Positions 1 through 8,419 of a stretch of DNA of 39,023 nt are shown here, in pieces. The notes below the pieces were generated by a model. The model did no database searches. It saw only the letters and a list, made by a program, of their open reading frames with translations, and was not told the DNA's origin. The stretch is from Stagnimonas sp. (GTDB lineage Bacteria > Pseudomonadota > Gammaproteobacteria > Nevskiales > Nevskiaceae). Each line of letters starts with the position of its first letter. Position 1 is the stretch's first letter. The stretch lies in the NCBI GenBank assembly GCA_030652575.1, contig JAUSQI010000138.1, positions 1-39,023 on the forward strand. Reading direction: 5' to 3'. Position numbers and translations under genes: made by a program.

Positions 1-457
1 GCACGATGATGCCCATGCCGCCCAGCCAGGTCAGCTCGTGGCGCCAGAGGTTCACCGACGGCGGCAGCGTGTCGAGCCCCGTCAGCACGGTGGAGCCGGT
101 GGTGGTGAGCCCCGAGATGGTCTCGAAGAACGCATCGGTGAAACTCAGGCCCTTGATGGTCATCATCAGCGGCAGCGTCGCCGTCGCCGCCATCAGCACC
201 CAGGACAGCGACACCAGCAGAAAGCCCTCGCGCGGCTTGATGTCGCGCTTGGCGTGGCGGGTGACAAACCACATCGCGCTGCCCACCACCAGGCTGACCA
301 CCATCGCCACCACGAAATCCCAGTGCTCGCCGTCGCGATACAGCAGCGAGCAGGCCAGCGGCAGCAGATAGGTGCTGCTGAACAGCATGAGCAGCAAACC
401 CAGTACGCGCGCGACAGGCAGAAGACCACGGACGGCGGCGCTGTTATTGGCTGGCAT
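1..457 (-). CDS. trkH: TrkH-family potassium uptake protein (5' part, cut by window edge)
   Basis: The minus strand is open from an ATG at 457 to the window edge, giving the first 152 residues of a larger protein. These read as hydrophobic membrane segments followed by the first pore-loop region of Trk/Ktr potassium transporters, a stretch containing [14 protein letters not shown] and then [11 protein letters not shown]. TrkH is the inner-membrane K+-conducting subunit that works with the cytoplasmic NAD-binding protein TrkA; trkA is not in the window. The start lies 9 nt after the stop of the upstream sulfite exporter gene, so the two are probably co-transcribed, although they have no obvious shared function. 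No strong ribosome-binding site is visible before the chosen ATG, so the exact start is less certain than the family assignment. Confidence 0.85.
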   Translation of the reverse strand, partial: MPANNSAAVRGLLPVARVLGLLLMLFSSTYLLPLACSLLYRDGEHWDFVVAMVVSLVVGSAMWFVTRHAKRDIKPREGFLLVSLSWVLMAATATLPLMMTIKGLSFTDAFFETISGLTTTGSTVLTGLDTLPPSVNLWRHELTWLGGMGIIV

Positions 458-466
458 GAAGAGAGT

Positions 467-1273
467 TTAGAGCAACACCTTGACCAGCAGCCCGCCAGCA
501 ACCATCAGGGTCAGTACCGCAAAGCCCTGCTGCAAGCGCGGCCCGGCCAGGCGATGCGCCAGCCGTCGCCCCGCCAGCATCGCCGTCACCGCGCCGCATG
601 CGAAGGGGATGCCCACCGCGACATCGAGGCGGCCGGCGACGATGGACGACACCACGGTGCTGGCCGACACCAGCGCGACCACCATCAGGGCCGTCGCGAC
701 CACCGCATGCATCGGCAGGTCGGTGGAGCGCTTCAGCGCCGGCACGATCACGAAGCCGCCGCCGACACCGAACAGGCCCGACAGGAACCCGGCGACGGCC
801 CCGGCAAGCGCCAGGGTGCGGGTGCAGAGCGCTGTCCACTCGAAGCGGCCGGTCTGCTCGTTGAGCTTGCAGGCGGCGGCATCGGTCACCACCTCCAGCG
901 CCGGCAGGCCACTCAGCTCGCGACCCGCCTGCTGGAACATGCGCAGCGCGACGAAGACCAGCACCGCCGCAAACAGCAGCGTCAGCGGCGTGGCGGGCAG
1001 GCGATGCGCCACCCACAGCCCCAGCGGTGCCAGCGCGCTGCCCACGCCCGCCATCAGCAACGCCGCCTTGTAGCGGACGATGCCGGCCCTGAGCCCGAGC
1101 GCCGTGCCGACGAGGCCCGAACTGCACACGGCCAGCAGCGCCACCGGCGCGGCATGGATGACATCCCAGTGGAAGCCGAACATCAGCAGCGGCACCGCGA
1201 TGATCGCGCCGCCCGCGCCGGTGAGTGCGAGGATGAGGCCCACCAGAATACCCAGCGCGATGGCCGTGAGCAT
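467..1273 (-). CDS. TauE/SafE family sulfite/anion exporter
   Basis: This 268-residue protein is almost entirely hydrophobic, with two similar halves: LALTGAGGAIIAVPLL near residues 16-31 and FLSGLFGVGGGFVIVPAL around 163-180. That internal duplication and the glycine-rich loop are typical of TauE/SafE (DUF81) permeases, which export sulfite, sulfoacetate or related anions across the inner membrane. The start ATG is 6 nt after the stop of the persulfide dioxygenase gene, so translation is likely coupled. The neighbour produces sulfite from glutathione persulfide, so export of that sulfite is the most economical role; this is inferred from context. A long unrelated loop (about 120-150) lies between the halves. 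Confidence 0.88.
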   Translation of the reverse strand: MLTAIALGILVGLILALTGAGGAIIAVPLLMFGFHWDVIHAAPVALLAVCSSGLVGTALGLRAGIVRYKAALLMAGVGSALAPLGLWVAHRLPATPLTLLFAAVLVFVALRMFQQAGRELSGLPALEVVTDAAACKLNEQTGRFEWTALCTRTLALAGAVAGFLSGLFGVGGGFVIVPALKRSTDLPMHAVVATALMVVALVSASTVVSSIVAGRLDVAVGIPFACGAVTAMLAGRRLAHRLAGPRLQQGFAVLTLMVAGGLLVKVLL

Positions 1274-1279
1274 GCGCGG

Positions 1280-1975
1280 CTACGGCCTGCCGCAGGCGAG
1301 GTTGGCGGGCACGGCGATATCCATCATCTTCGGATTGGGCAGTTGCAGGCTGCGCATGAAGGCGACGTACTCGGCTTCGGTCTTGCCGGCCAGACGCGGG
1401 TTGTGGCGCTTCTCCTCGCCGATCGACGAAGACATCCAGCCCTTGTAGTCGTGTGCGGGATACAGCGTGGTGTCGTCCGGCAGCTTGAACAGCCTGTTGA
1501 CGATCGAGTCCCAGCTGCGGTGCGGGTCGCCGCCCTGGAAATCGGTGCGGCCGCTGCTGCGGATCAGCAGCACATCGCCGCTGAAAACGGCCTGCGGCTG
1601 GCCTGGATGCAGCACGAAGCTGAAGGACTCATCGGTGTGGCCCGGCGTGTAGAGCGCTTGCAGGCGGATGCCATCGACATCCAGCCGCTCGCCGTCGCGC
1701 ACCTGCATCGAGACGCACTCCGCCTTGGTGAACTCGCCCATCAGCGTGACGCAGCCGGTGGCATTGCGCAGGTCGCCGAGCGCGGTGATGTGGTCGGCGT
1801 GGGTGTGGGTGTCGATGGCCTTGACCAGCTTCAGATCGAGATCGTGGATGGCGGCCAGATACTGCGACGCCTGTTCTTTCACCGGGTCGATGATCAGCGC
1901 CTCGCGCCCCGGGCCCGAGGCCAGCAGATAGGTGTAGGTGCTGGAGTCGGCATCGAAGAACTGGCGAAAGATCAT
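1280..1975 (-). CDS. ETHE1-like persulfide dioxygenase (metallo-beta-lactamase fold)
   Basis: The 231-residue protein carries the metallo-beta-lactamase motif HTHADH at residues 57-62, then PGHTDES (His113), FSGDVLL (Asp134) and YPAHDY (His175). This set matches mononuclear-iron persulfide dioxygenases of the ETHE1/Blh group, which oxidise glutathione persulfide to sulfite and glutathione. The GRTDFQGGD stretch after Asp134 is also characteristic of that group and separates it from glyoxalase II. I chose the ATG at 1975 because it opens with the family's usual MIFRQFFD beginning; an in-frame start at 2032 would overlap the upstream transporter remnant. It sits between that remnant and a sulfite exporter, an arrangement known from bacterial sulfide-detoxification loci such as Xylella and Agrobacterium bigR operons. 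Confidence 0.9.
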   Translation of the reverse strand: MIFRQFFDADSSTYTYLLASGPGREALIIDPVKEQASQYLAAIHDLDLKLVKAIDTHTHADHITALGDLRNATGCVTLMGEFTKAECVSMQVRDGERLDVDGIRLQALYTPGHTDESFSFVLHPGQPQAVFSGDVLLIRSSGRTDFQGGDPHRSWDSIVNRLFKLPDDTTLYPAHDYKGWMSSSIGEEKRHNPRLAGKTEAEYVAFMRSLQLPNPKMMDIAVPANLACGRP

Positions 1976-1988
1976 TGAGCGCTCGGCA

Positions 1989-2129
1989 TTAGCCCGACAG
2001 CAGCCCGCCGACGATGCCGCTGATGTCGGCAATACGGCCGTTGAAGGCCAGCAGCACGGCCGAGAGGCCGATCAGCACACCCCCGCCGAGGCCGCGCAGG
2101 ATGGAAGCGGTTTCAAAGACGGTGGTCAT
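1989..2129 (-). pseudogene. YeeE/YedE transporter N-terminal remnant (46 codons)
   Basis: A short reading frame starting at the ATG at 2129 encodes GGGVLIGLSAVLLAFNGRI followed by ADISGIVGGLLSG and a stop. This matches the first transmembrane hairpin of YeeE/YedE (sulfur transport, DUF395) proteins, which normally run to about 140 residues or more. Here the frame ends after 46 residues, and only 13 nt separate its stop from the persulfide dioxygenase start, so no room remains for the rest of the gene. In related sulfide-detoxification operons intact YeeE-type genes sit at this position. I read it as a gene truncated by an internal deletion, though a functional 46-residue membrane peptide cannot be excluded. 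Confidence 0.65.
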
Positions 2130-2428
2130 GACCTTTTGTCTCAAGTGGCTTCGACAGCGCAGCGTAGCGTCCAGCAAGCGGTTGTGCAGGGCGGCGCTGC
2201 GGCGGCACGCCCAGTCGCGGATCGGGGTGCGCTGCGCCAGGCCGAGGCCGGCACGAAGCCTTCGCACTTGCCGCAGAGGAGGGCAGGGACGTGCCGCTCT
2301 CCGCACAGTCGGAGAATGTGCCCGGCGGCGACTGACGATGCCCTATGGCTGCGTCAGCGACTGTGCGGGTATATTCGCTACTCGTTCAATTAAGGCCGCG
2401 CATTCGAGCGGTCCGTGAGGAGATCACC
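2130..2428. other. 299-bp intergenic region without a supported gene
   Basis: This divergent region lies between the leftward sulfur genes and the rightward aldehyde dehydrogenase. A possible -10 box TATATT is at 2370-2375 facing the dehydrogenase, but I see no convincing -35 box at the right distance. A minus-strand stretch around 2180-2330 keeps coding-like GC composition but shows no recognisable protein and no clear start, so it may be decayed coding sequence. A GAGGAG ribosome-binding site at 2417-2422 belongs to the dehydrogenase. Confidence 0.4.
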
Positions 2429-3871
2429 ATGACCGCAGCCGTACTTGCCATGCCGGAACTGACCACGCTCGACGCCGAAGTGCGCCGCGTGTTCGAGAAA
2501 CAGTTCGATACCGCCATCCGTCTGCGCCGCTCCACGGCAGACGAGCGCATCGCCAAGATCAAAAAGTTGAAGGAATCGGTGCTCGCGCACGCGGCCGCGC
2601 TGCAGGTGGCGATGGAAAAGGACTTCCGCAAGCCGGCGGTCGAGGTGGATCTCACCGAGATACTGCCGGTGGTGGCCGAGGCCAACGACGCCATCCGCCA
2701 TACCCGCAAACGCATGAAGCCGCAGGGCGTGTGGCCGACCATGCTCACCGGCGGCCTCAAGGGCTACATCCAGTTCGAGCCGCGCGGCCGCACGCTGGTC
2801 ATCGCGCCGTGGAACTACCCGGTCAATCTCTGCTTCGTGCCGCTCATCAGCGCGATCAGCGCGGGCAACACCGCCATCGTCAAGCCGAGCGAGATGACGC
2901 CGCACACCACGGCGGTGATCGTGAAGATCATCAAGGAGACGTTCAGCGAAGACGAAGTCGCCATCTTCGAAGGCGATGCCGCCACCTCCACGGCGCTGCT
3001 CGCGCTGCCGTTCGACCACATCTTCTTCACCGGCAGCCCGGCGGTCGGCAAGGTGGTGATGGCCGCCGCCGCCAAGCACCTCACCAGCGTGACGCTGGAA
3101 CTCGGCGGCAAGTCGCCGACCATCGTCGATGAAACCGCCGATCTCGAGCTCGCCGCCAAGAACATCCTCTGGGGCAAGTACACCAACGGTGGGCAGACCT
3201 GCATCGCGCCTGATCATGTGTATGTGCACGAGTCGGTGAAGGCGGCGTTCATCGAGAAGGCGAGTGCGGTGCTGAAGAACAGCTACGGTGCGACCGATGC
3301 CGAGCAGTCGCGCTCGCCCTGCCTGAGCCACAGCGTCAACCAGCGCCACGCCGCGCGCGTTGCCGGCCTGCTGGAAGATGCCAAGGCCAAGGGTGCCACC
3401 GTGCTGGCCGGCGGTGGTGTGAACATCGAGGACCAGTGGGTCGCGCCGACGCTGCTCACCGACATCCCCAAGGACGCGAAGATCATGTCCGAGGAAATCT
3501 TCGGTGCGCTGCTGCCGATCATCGGCTACAGCAAGCTGCAGTCCGTCATCGACGAGATCAACGCCAACCCCAAGCCGCTCGCGCTCTACGTGTGGAGCAA
3601 GAACGACGAGAACATCAACAAGGTGATGAAGGAGACCTCCTCGGGCGGCGCCTGCATCAACCACACCGTGGTGCACTACCTGCACGGCAATCTGCCGTTC
3701 GGTGGCGTCAACAATTCCGGCATCGGTGCGGCGCACGGCATCTTCGGCTTCAAGGCCTTCAGCCACGAGCGCGCGGTGATCCGCACGCGCTTCATGGTGG
3801 CGAAGATCTTCTTCCCGCCGTATTCCAACTTCATGAAGCGCATGGTCCAGACGCTGATGAAGATCGTCTGA
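2429..3871 (+). CDS. NAD(P)-dependent aldehyde dehydrogenase, ALDH3/coniferyl-aldehyde type
   Basis: This 480-residue enzyme oxidises aldehydes to carboxylic acids with NAD(P)+. Visible motifs in order are PWNYPVNL, GNTAIVKPSE, the cofactor-loop FTGSPAVGK, LELGGKSP with general base Glu224, GGQTCIAPDH with catalytic Cys258, and EEIFGALLPI. The 34-residue Glu-Cys spacing and the length are those of class 3 and coniferyl-aldehyde-dehydrogenase-like enzymes, which often act on medium- or long-chain fatty or aromatic aldehydes. The ATG at 2429 follows a good GAGGAG site, whereas earlier in-frame codons would add an unrelated leader. The C-terminus is basic and hydrophobic (FFPPYSNFMKRM), as in membrane-associated fatty aldehyde dehydrogenases. 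The gene appears monocistronic and ends at a strong terminator. Substrate is not readable from sequence. Confidence 0.9.
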   Translation: MTAAVLAMPELTTLDAEVRRVFEKQFDTAIRLRRSTADERIAKIKKLKESVLAHAAALQVAMEKDFRKPAVEVDLTEILPVVAEANDAIRHTRKRMKPQGVWPTMLTGGLKGYIQFEPRGRTLVIAPWNYPVNLCFVPLISAISAGNTAIVKPSEMTPHTTAVIVKIIKETFSEDEVAIFEGDAATSTALLALPFDHIFFTGSPAVGKVVMAAAAKHLTSVTLELGGKSPTIVDETADLELAAKNILWGKYTNGGQTCIAPDHVYVHESVKAAFIEKASAVLKNSYGATDAEQSRSPCLSHSVNQRHAARVAGLLEDAKAKGATVLAGGGVNIEDQWVAPTLLTDIPKDAKIMSEEIFGALLPIIGYSKLQSVIDEINANPKPLALYVWSKNDENINKVMKETSSGGACINHTVVHYLHGNLPFGGVNNSGIGAAHGIFGFKAFSHERAVIRTRFMVAKIFFPPYSNFMKRMVQTLMKIV

Positions 3872-3892
3872 AGCCAGCCAGCCCGTTTCACG

Positions 3893-3920
3893 AAGCCCCG
3901 CCCCGAGCGGGGCTTTTTTT
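3893..3920 (+). terminator. Rho-independent terminator after the aldehyde dehydrogenase gene
   Basis: The stem AGCCCCG (3894-3900) pairs perfectly with CGGGGCT (3908-3914) around a 7-nt loop and runs into seven T residues. It separates the aldehyde dehydrogenase transcript from the RND pump operon. Confidence 0.9.
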
Positions 3921-3945
3921 GGGCGCGGGCCTGAGCTGGTTGAAC

Positions 3946-3963
3946 TGATACCGATCGGTCACA
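3946..3963 (+). promoter_or_regulatory. TetR-type operator at the RND pump promoter
   Basis: TGATACCGATCGGTCACA is centred on the perfect palindrome ACCGATCGGT with TG/CA ends. It matches 16 of 18 positions of a site at 19603-19620, beside a TetR gene, and 15 of 18 of the reverse complement of the site at 19634-19651. A -35-like TTGAAC ends immediately before it (3940-3945), so a bound repressor would cover the core promoter of the pump gene. The -10 box itself is not clear. Confidence 0.7.
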
Positions 3964-3998
3964 CTCTATGCAGTCATCGTCCTTACCAAGCAACCGCC

Positions 3999-6900
3999 AT
4001 GTGGCTGATCGAACTCGCCCTCCGCCGCCCGTATACCTTCGCGGTGCTCGCCATCGTCATCCTGCTCGGCGGCGGCCTCGCGGCAAAGCAGGTGCAGAAA
4101 GACATCTTCCCCAACATCGAGATCCCGGTGATTTCGGTGATCTGGACGTATCCCGGCCTCGGTGCCTTCGACTTCGAGCGGCGCATCACCCAGTACTCCG
4201 AGAACTCGATCTCCGCCAACGTCAATGACGTCGAGCGCATCGAGAGCCAGACCACCGAAGGCGTGGGCCTGATCCGCATCTACTTTCACCCCGGCGCAAA
4301 AAGCGAGGTGGCGCTGGCACAGGCAACGGCCATCAGCCAGACCATCCAGCGCATCATGCCGCCCGGCGTCACGCCGCCGATCATGGTGCGCTACCGCGCC
4401 GACTCGGTGCCGCTGATCCAGCTCGCACTCAGCAGTGATTCGATGAGCGAGGCGCAGATCTTCGACTACGCCAATACCCGCATTCGCCCCAGCATCGCCT
4501 CGGTGCAGGGCATCACCATGCCGGCGCCATACGGCGGTGCGGCGCGACTCATCAACGTCGATATCGACCCGGCCGCCCTGCGTGCGCGTGGCCTGTCGGC
4601 TCGCGATGTGAGCGAGGCCGTGGGCCTGCAGAACCTCACCCTGCCTGCGGGTGCCGCCAAGATCGGCGATACCCAGTACGCGGTGCAGCTCAACAGCTCG
4701 CCGCTGCTGTTGCAGCAGCTCAACGACCTGCCGGTGCGCGAGGTGGGCGGCAGCATGGTGTACCTGCGTGACGTCGCCCAGGTGCGCGACGGGCAGGAGC
4801 CGCAGATCAACATCGTGCGCGTCGATGGCCAGCGCAGCGTGCTGATCCACATCCTCAAGAACGGCAACGCCTCGACGCTCGATATCGTCGAGGGCGTCAA
4901 GGCGCTGCTGCCGTCTATCCAGGCCGCCGCACCCGAGGGCATGAAGATCGAGGCGCGTTTTGACCAGAGCACCTTCGTCAGCGGCGCGATGGAGCATGTC
5001 GCCATCGAGGGTCTGATTGCGGCCACGCTCACCGCCACCTTCATCTTGCTGTTCCTCGGCTCCTGGCGCTCGACCCTGATCGTCGCAGTGTCGATCCCAC
5101 TGTCGATCTTGTCTTCCATCGCGCTGCTCACCGCCTTCGGCCACACGCTCAACCTGATGACGCTCGGTGGCTTGGCACTCGCCATCGGCATCCTGGTGGA
5201 CGAGGCGACGATCACCATCGAGAACATTCATCGCCATCGCAACATGATCATTGACGGCCGGGGCAAGGATCTGTACGACGCGATTCTGATCGGCTCCACC
5301 GAGATCGCCTTCCCGGCGCTGGTGTCGGCGCTGGTGCTCACCATCGTCTTCGTGCCGGTCTGGTTGCTTGGCGGGGTGGCGCGCTACCTGTTCATCCCGC
5401 TCGCGCTCGCGGTGGTGTTCGCGATCCTTTCCAGCTACGTGCTGTCGCGCACGCTCACGCCGGCGATGGCGAACTGGCTGCTGCGCCACGAGCCGCACGA
5501 AGACGAGCACGCGCCGCCGAAGAATGGCTTCGATCGCATCCACAAGGGGTTCAATCGTGGCTTCGAGAATCTGCGCAGCCGTTACGCACGCGCGCTGCAA
5601 TGGAATCTCGCCCATCGCGGCACCGCGCTTGCCGCGATGATTCTCGTCGTGGTCTGCACCAGTGCCGTGCTGCCGTTCGTGGGCCGCGAGTTTTTCCCCA
5701 CCGTCGATGCCGGGCAGATCCGCATGCACGTGCGGGCGCCCACCGGCACGCGCATCGAGCGCACCGAGCAGATCTTCTCGGCGGTGGAGCAGGAAGTGCG
5801 CACGCTGCTGGGCCGCGATGTGGCGCTGATTCTCGACAACATCGGCCAGCCGGCCGTGAAATACTCGATGGCCTTCGGCGACAGCGTCACCGTCGGCACC
5901 CACGACGGCGAGGTGCTGATTGCCCTCGCGCACGATCGCCAGCGCGGCGCGCCGGAGTGGATGCAGGTACTGCGCACTGAACTACCCAAGAAGTTTCCCG
6001 ACCTCGATTTCTATTTCCAGCCGGCGGACATCGTCAGCCAGATCCTCAACTTCGGCCTGCCGGCGCAGATCAACGTCAAGGTGGTGGGTTTCAAGCGGAT
6101 TGAGAACTTTGCCTTGGCGCAGCAGCTGAAACAGAAGATCGCCGCCATCCCCGGCGCGGTGGACGTGACCGTGCACCAGACCAACGACCTGCCGACGCTG
6201 AAGGTGGATGTCGATCGCCAGCGCGCGCTGCAGCTCGGCATCACCCAGCGCGATGTCGCCAACGATCTGCTGGTGACGCTCAGCGGCTCCGGTTCGGTGA
6301 CGCCCAATTTCTGGATGGACCCTGCCACCGGCAATCCCTATCGCATCGCCGTGCAGCTGCCCGAGCGCGAGATGAGCAGTGTCGAGAGCCTGGTGGGCAC
6401 GCCGGTGTCGGTCACGGGCGGTACCACGCAACTGCTCGGCAACCTCGGCACTGTCAGCCGCGCAACCGGGCCCTCGGTCATCAGCCACTACAACGTGCAG
6501 CCGAGCTACGACCTGTTCGTGAGCGTGCACGGCCGCGATCTGGGTGCGGTGGCCGCCGACCTCGACAAGGTGCTGGACGAAGCCCGCAAACAACTGCAAC
6601 CGGGCAACCGCATCGAGCTGCGCGGCACCGTCACCGCCATGCGTGACGCCTTTTCGCAGCTGGGCTTCGGCCTGCTGGGCGCTGCGGTGCTGGTTTACCT
6701 GCTGATGGTGGTCAACTTCCAGAGCTGGCGTGATCCCTTTATTGTGCTGATGGCCTTGCCGGCGGCCGGTGCGGGCGTGATCTGGGGCCTCTGGCTCACC
6801 GGCACTTTCTTCAGTGTGCCCGCGCTGATGGGCGCGATCATGACTATCGGCCTTGCCACCGCGAACTCCATTCTGCTGGTGACCTTCGCCAACCAGCGCA

Positions 6901-7190
6901 TGGACGAAGGCCTCGACAGCTTTGCCGCCGCACTCGATGCCGGCAGCACGCGCCTGCGCCCTGTGCTGATGACCGCAGGCGCGATGCTGATCGGCATGGT
7001 GCCGATGGCGCTCGGCATGGGCGATGGCGGCGAGCAGAACGCACCGCTCGGCCGCGCGGTGATCGGCGGCCTCTCGTTCGCGACCTTCGGCACCCTGCTG
7101 TTCGTGCCCGTGGTCTACGCCACCCTGCGGCGCGGCGTGCGCGCTGACCCCGCAGCGGCCAGCTTTGCTGCCCAGCATTCCACACACTGA
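3999..7190 (+). CDS. RND superfamily efflux transporter, inner-membrane subunit
   Basis: This 1063-residue protein has the architecture of HAE1-type RND pumps: an N-terminal membrane helix (residues 9-29), a large periplasmic loop, a helix bundle near 335-500, a second loop, and a final bundle near 870-1040. Helix 4 carries GILVDEATITIEN with acidic residues 401-402, the position of proton-relay residues in RND antiporters. The closing part has GLATANSILLVTFANQ, the repeat of that motif. Such pumps export drugs, detergents or metabolites using the proton gradient. The gene lies 24 nt upstream of its membrane fusion partner, the reverse of the usual order, and no TolC-like outer-membrane gene is present. 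The start has no strong ribosome-binding site. A TetR-type operator lies just upstream. Substrate unknown. Confidence 0.93.
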   Translation: MWLIELALRRPYTFAVLAIVILLGGGLAAKQVQKDIFPNIEIPVISVIWTYPGLGAFDFERRITQYSENSISANVNDVERIESQTTEGVGLIRIYFHPGAKSEVALAQATAISQTIQRIMPPGVTPPIMVRYRADSVPLIQLALSSDSMSEAQIFDYANTRIRPSIASVQGITMPAPYGGAARLINVDIDPAALRARGLSARDVSEAVGLQNLTLPAGAAKIGDTQYAVQLNSSPLLLQQLNDLPVREVGGSMVYLRDVAQVRDGQEPQINIVRVDGQRSVLIHILKNGNASTLDIVEGVKALLPSIQAAAPEGMKIEARFDQSTFVSGAMEHVAIEGLIAATLTATFILLFLGSWRSTLIVAVSIPLSILSSIALLTAFGHTLNLMTLGGLALAIGILVDEATITIENIHRHRNMIIDGRGKDLYDAILIGSTEIAFPALVSALVLTIVFVPVWLLGGVARYLFIPLALAVVFAILSSYVLSRTLTPAMANWLLRHEPHEDEHAPPKNGFDRIHKGFNRGFENLRSRYARALQWNLAHRGTALAAMILVVVCTSAVLPFVGREFFPTVDAGQIRMHVRAPTGTRIERTEQIFSAVEQEVRTLLGRDVALILDNIGQPAVKYSMAFGDSVTVGTHDGEVLIALAHDRQRGAPEWMQVLRTELPKKFPDLDFYFQPADIVSQILNFGLPAQINVKVVGFKRIENFALAQQLKQKIAAIPGAVDVTVHQTNDLPTLKVDVDRQRALQLGITQRDVANDLLVTLSGSGSVTPNFWMDPATGNPYRIAVQLPEREMSSVESLVGTPVSVTGGTTQLLGNLGTVSRATGPSVISHYNVQPSYDLFVSVHGRDLGAVAADLDKVLDEARKQLQPGNRIELRGTVTAMRDAFSQLGFGLLGAAVLVYLLMVVNFQSWRDPFIVLMALPAAGAGVIWGLWLTGTFFSVPALMGAIMTIGLATANSILLVTFANQRMDEGLDSFAAALDAGSTRLRPVLMTAGAMLIGMVPMALGMGDGGEQNAPLGRAVIGGLSFATFGTLLFVPVVYATLRRGVRADPAAASFAAQHSTH

Positions 7191-7214
7191 TTCGTTGTCT
7201 TGAGAGAGAACACC

Positions 7215-8366
7215 ATGTCCAAGCCCACTTCCAAACGCACGCCCGCGCTGTTGCTCGGCGCCACCGCGCTCGCACTGCTCGCTTTCACGGCCATCGGTCT
7301 CAGCACGCGGCTCGGTGCGGCATCCGATAAGCCGGAGCCGGCCGCCGCCGAAGCCCCGGCATCCGCCACCGACCCGCTGCGCCTGTCGGTCGTTGATGTC
7401 GTTGCCGCACCGGCGGAGACCACGTTGACGCTGCCCGGCCTGCTCACGCCCTTGCAGCAGACCTTCATCCATCCCCAGGCCAACGGCTATGTGAAACGCT
7501 ATCTGGTCGATTTGGGCGACATGGTGAAAGCCGGGCAGGTGCTGGCCGAGATCGACACGCCCACGCTCGATCAGGAGCTGCTCGCCGCGCGCGCGCGCAT
7601 GGCCCAGGCCGAGGCGCAGCTGGCACTGGCGAAAGCCAACGACAGCCGTAGCCAGAAGATGGTGGCCGAGGGCATCGTCAGCCAGCAGCGCGCCGATGCC
7701 GATGCCACCGCCGCCCAGGCGGCCGTCGCCGATGTCGGTGTCGCGCAGGCGTCCTTGCGCGCTTTGTCGGCGCAGGCGGGCTACAAGAAGGTCACCGCAC
7801 CGTTCGCCGGCCGCATCACCAGCCGCAGCGCCGAAATCGGCCAGCTGGTGGATGGCAGCGCCGCACTCTTCACGCTCGCCGACACCAGCCAGCTGCGCGT
7901 CACCGTGCAGGTGCCGCAGTCGAACATGCGCGGCGTGGCGGCGCAGCTCAAAGCCAAGGTGAGCCTGCGCGAATATCCGGGCGAGCACTTCGAGGGCGTC
8001 GTCAGCCGCACCGCCGGCGCGCTCGACGCCGCCCGCACGCTGACCACCGAAGTGCGCCTGCCCAACCCCGACGGCCGCCTGCTGGCGGGTGCCTCGGTGG
8101 ACGTGGTACTCACCGTACCCAACCTCGCGCAGGCGGTGCTCATCCCCGCCAACGCGCTCATGGTCAACAGCAAGGGCACGCAGGTGGCCCAGGTGCAGGG
8201 CGATGTACTCAAGCTGGTAGCGGTGCGGCTGGGCCGCGACCTCGGCAAGCAGATCGAAGTGATCGAAGGCCTGAAGGCCGGCGACAAGGTGGGTCTGAGC
8301 CCGCCGGATACCGTCGCTGACGGCCAGAAGGTGGCCGTCATCCCGCCCAAGCCCGCCAAGACCTGA
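7215..8366 (+). CDS. RND efflux periplasmic adaptor (membrane fusion protein)
   Basis: The 383-residue protein begins with a membrane anchor (residues 10-32), then a lipoyl-like half containing ANGYVKRYLVDLGDMVKAGQVLAEIDTP. An alpha-hairpin rich in Ala and Gln (about 120-180) follows, then KVTAPFAGRITSRSAEIGQLVDG, which is the second lipoyl half, and beta-barrel and membrane-proximal domains ending near IPPKPAKT. It bridges the RND pump to an outer-membrane channel. The ATG at 7215 is preceded by GAGAGAGAA; its first 40 residues resemble an uncleaved anchor rather than a lipoprotein signal, since no lipobox cysteine is seen. It is in an operon with the pump gene and shares its likely repression from the operator upstream of that gene. 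Confidence 0.92.
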   Translation: MSKPTSKRTPALLLGATALALLAFTAIGLSTRLGAASDKPEPAAAEAPASATDPLRLSVVDVVAAPAETTLTLPGLLTPLQQTFIHPQANGYVKRYLVDLGDMVKAGQVLAEIDTPTLDQELLAARARMAQAEAQLALAKANDSRSQKMVAEGIVSQQRADADATAAQAAVADVGVAQASLRALSAQAGYKKVTAPFAGRITSRSAEIGQLVDGSAALFTLADTSQLRVTVQVPQSNMRGVAAQLKAKVSLREYPGEHFEGVVSRTAGALDAARTLTTEVRLPNPDGRLLAGASVDVVLTVPNLAQAVLIPANALMVNSKGTQVAQVQGDVLKLVAVRLGRDLGKQIEVIEGLKAGDKVGLSPPDTVADGQKVAVIPPKPAKT

Positions 8367-8419
8367 CGCGCGGGGATCGAGGCTCTACAGTGCGTGCAGA
8401 TTTTTCGCCTCTGCCCGCC

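Noticed and set aside
38-1978. Long plus-strand open frame of 646 codons opposite the sulfur genes
   Set aside because: Its product is rich in Arg, His and Gln with no domain, and it is antisense to well-supported minus-strand genes; high GC makes such frames common.
2170-2335. Minus-strand cysteine-containing stretch (LCGERH..LLCGKC) as a Fur-like regulator remnant
   Set aside because: No start codon, a stop upstream, and the cysteine spacing does not match Fur family zinc sites well enough.
2406-2414. CGAGCGGTC before the aldehyde dehydrogenase as a fourth TetR site
   Set aside because: Only the right half matches the operator consensus; the left half ATACC is absent.
3966-5933. 655-codon minus-strand frame opposite the RND gene
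   Set aside because: Low-complexity His/Arg/Asp-rich product, antisense to a clear RND transporter; a GC-driven shadow.
5982-7988. 668-codon minus-strand frame across the RND and adaptor genes
   Set aside because: It crosses two real genes on the other strand and shows no recognisable family.
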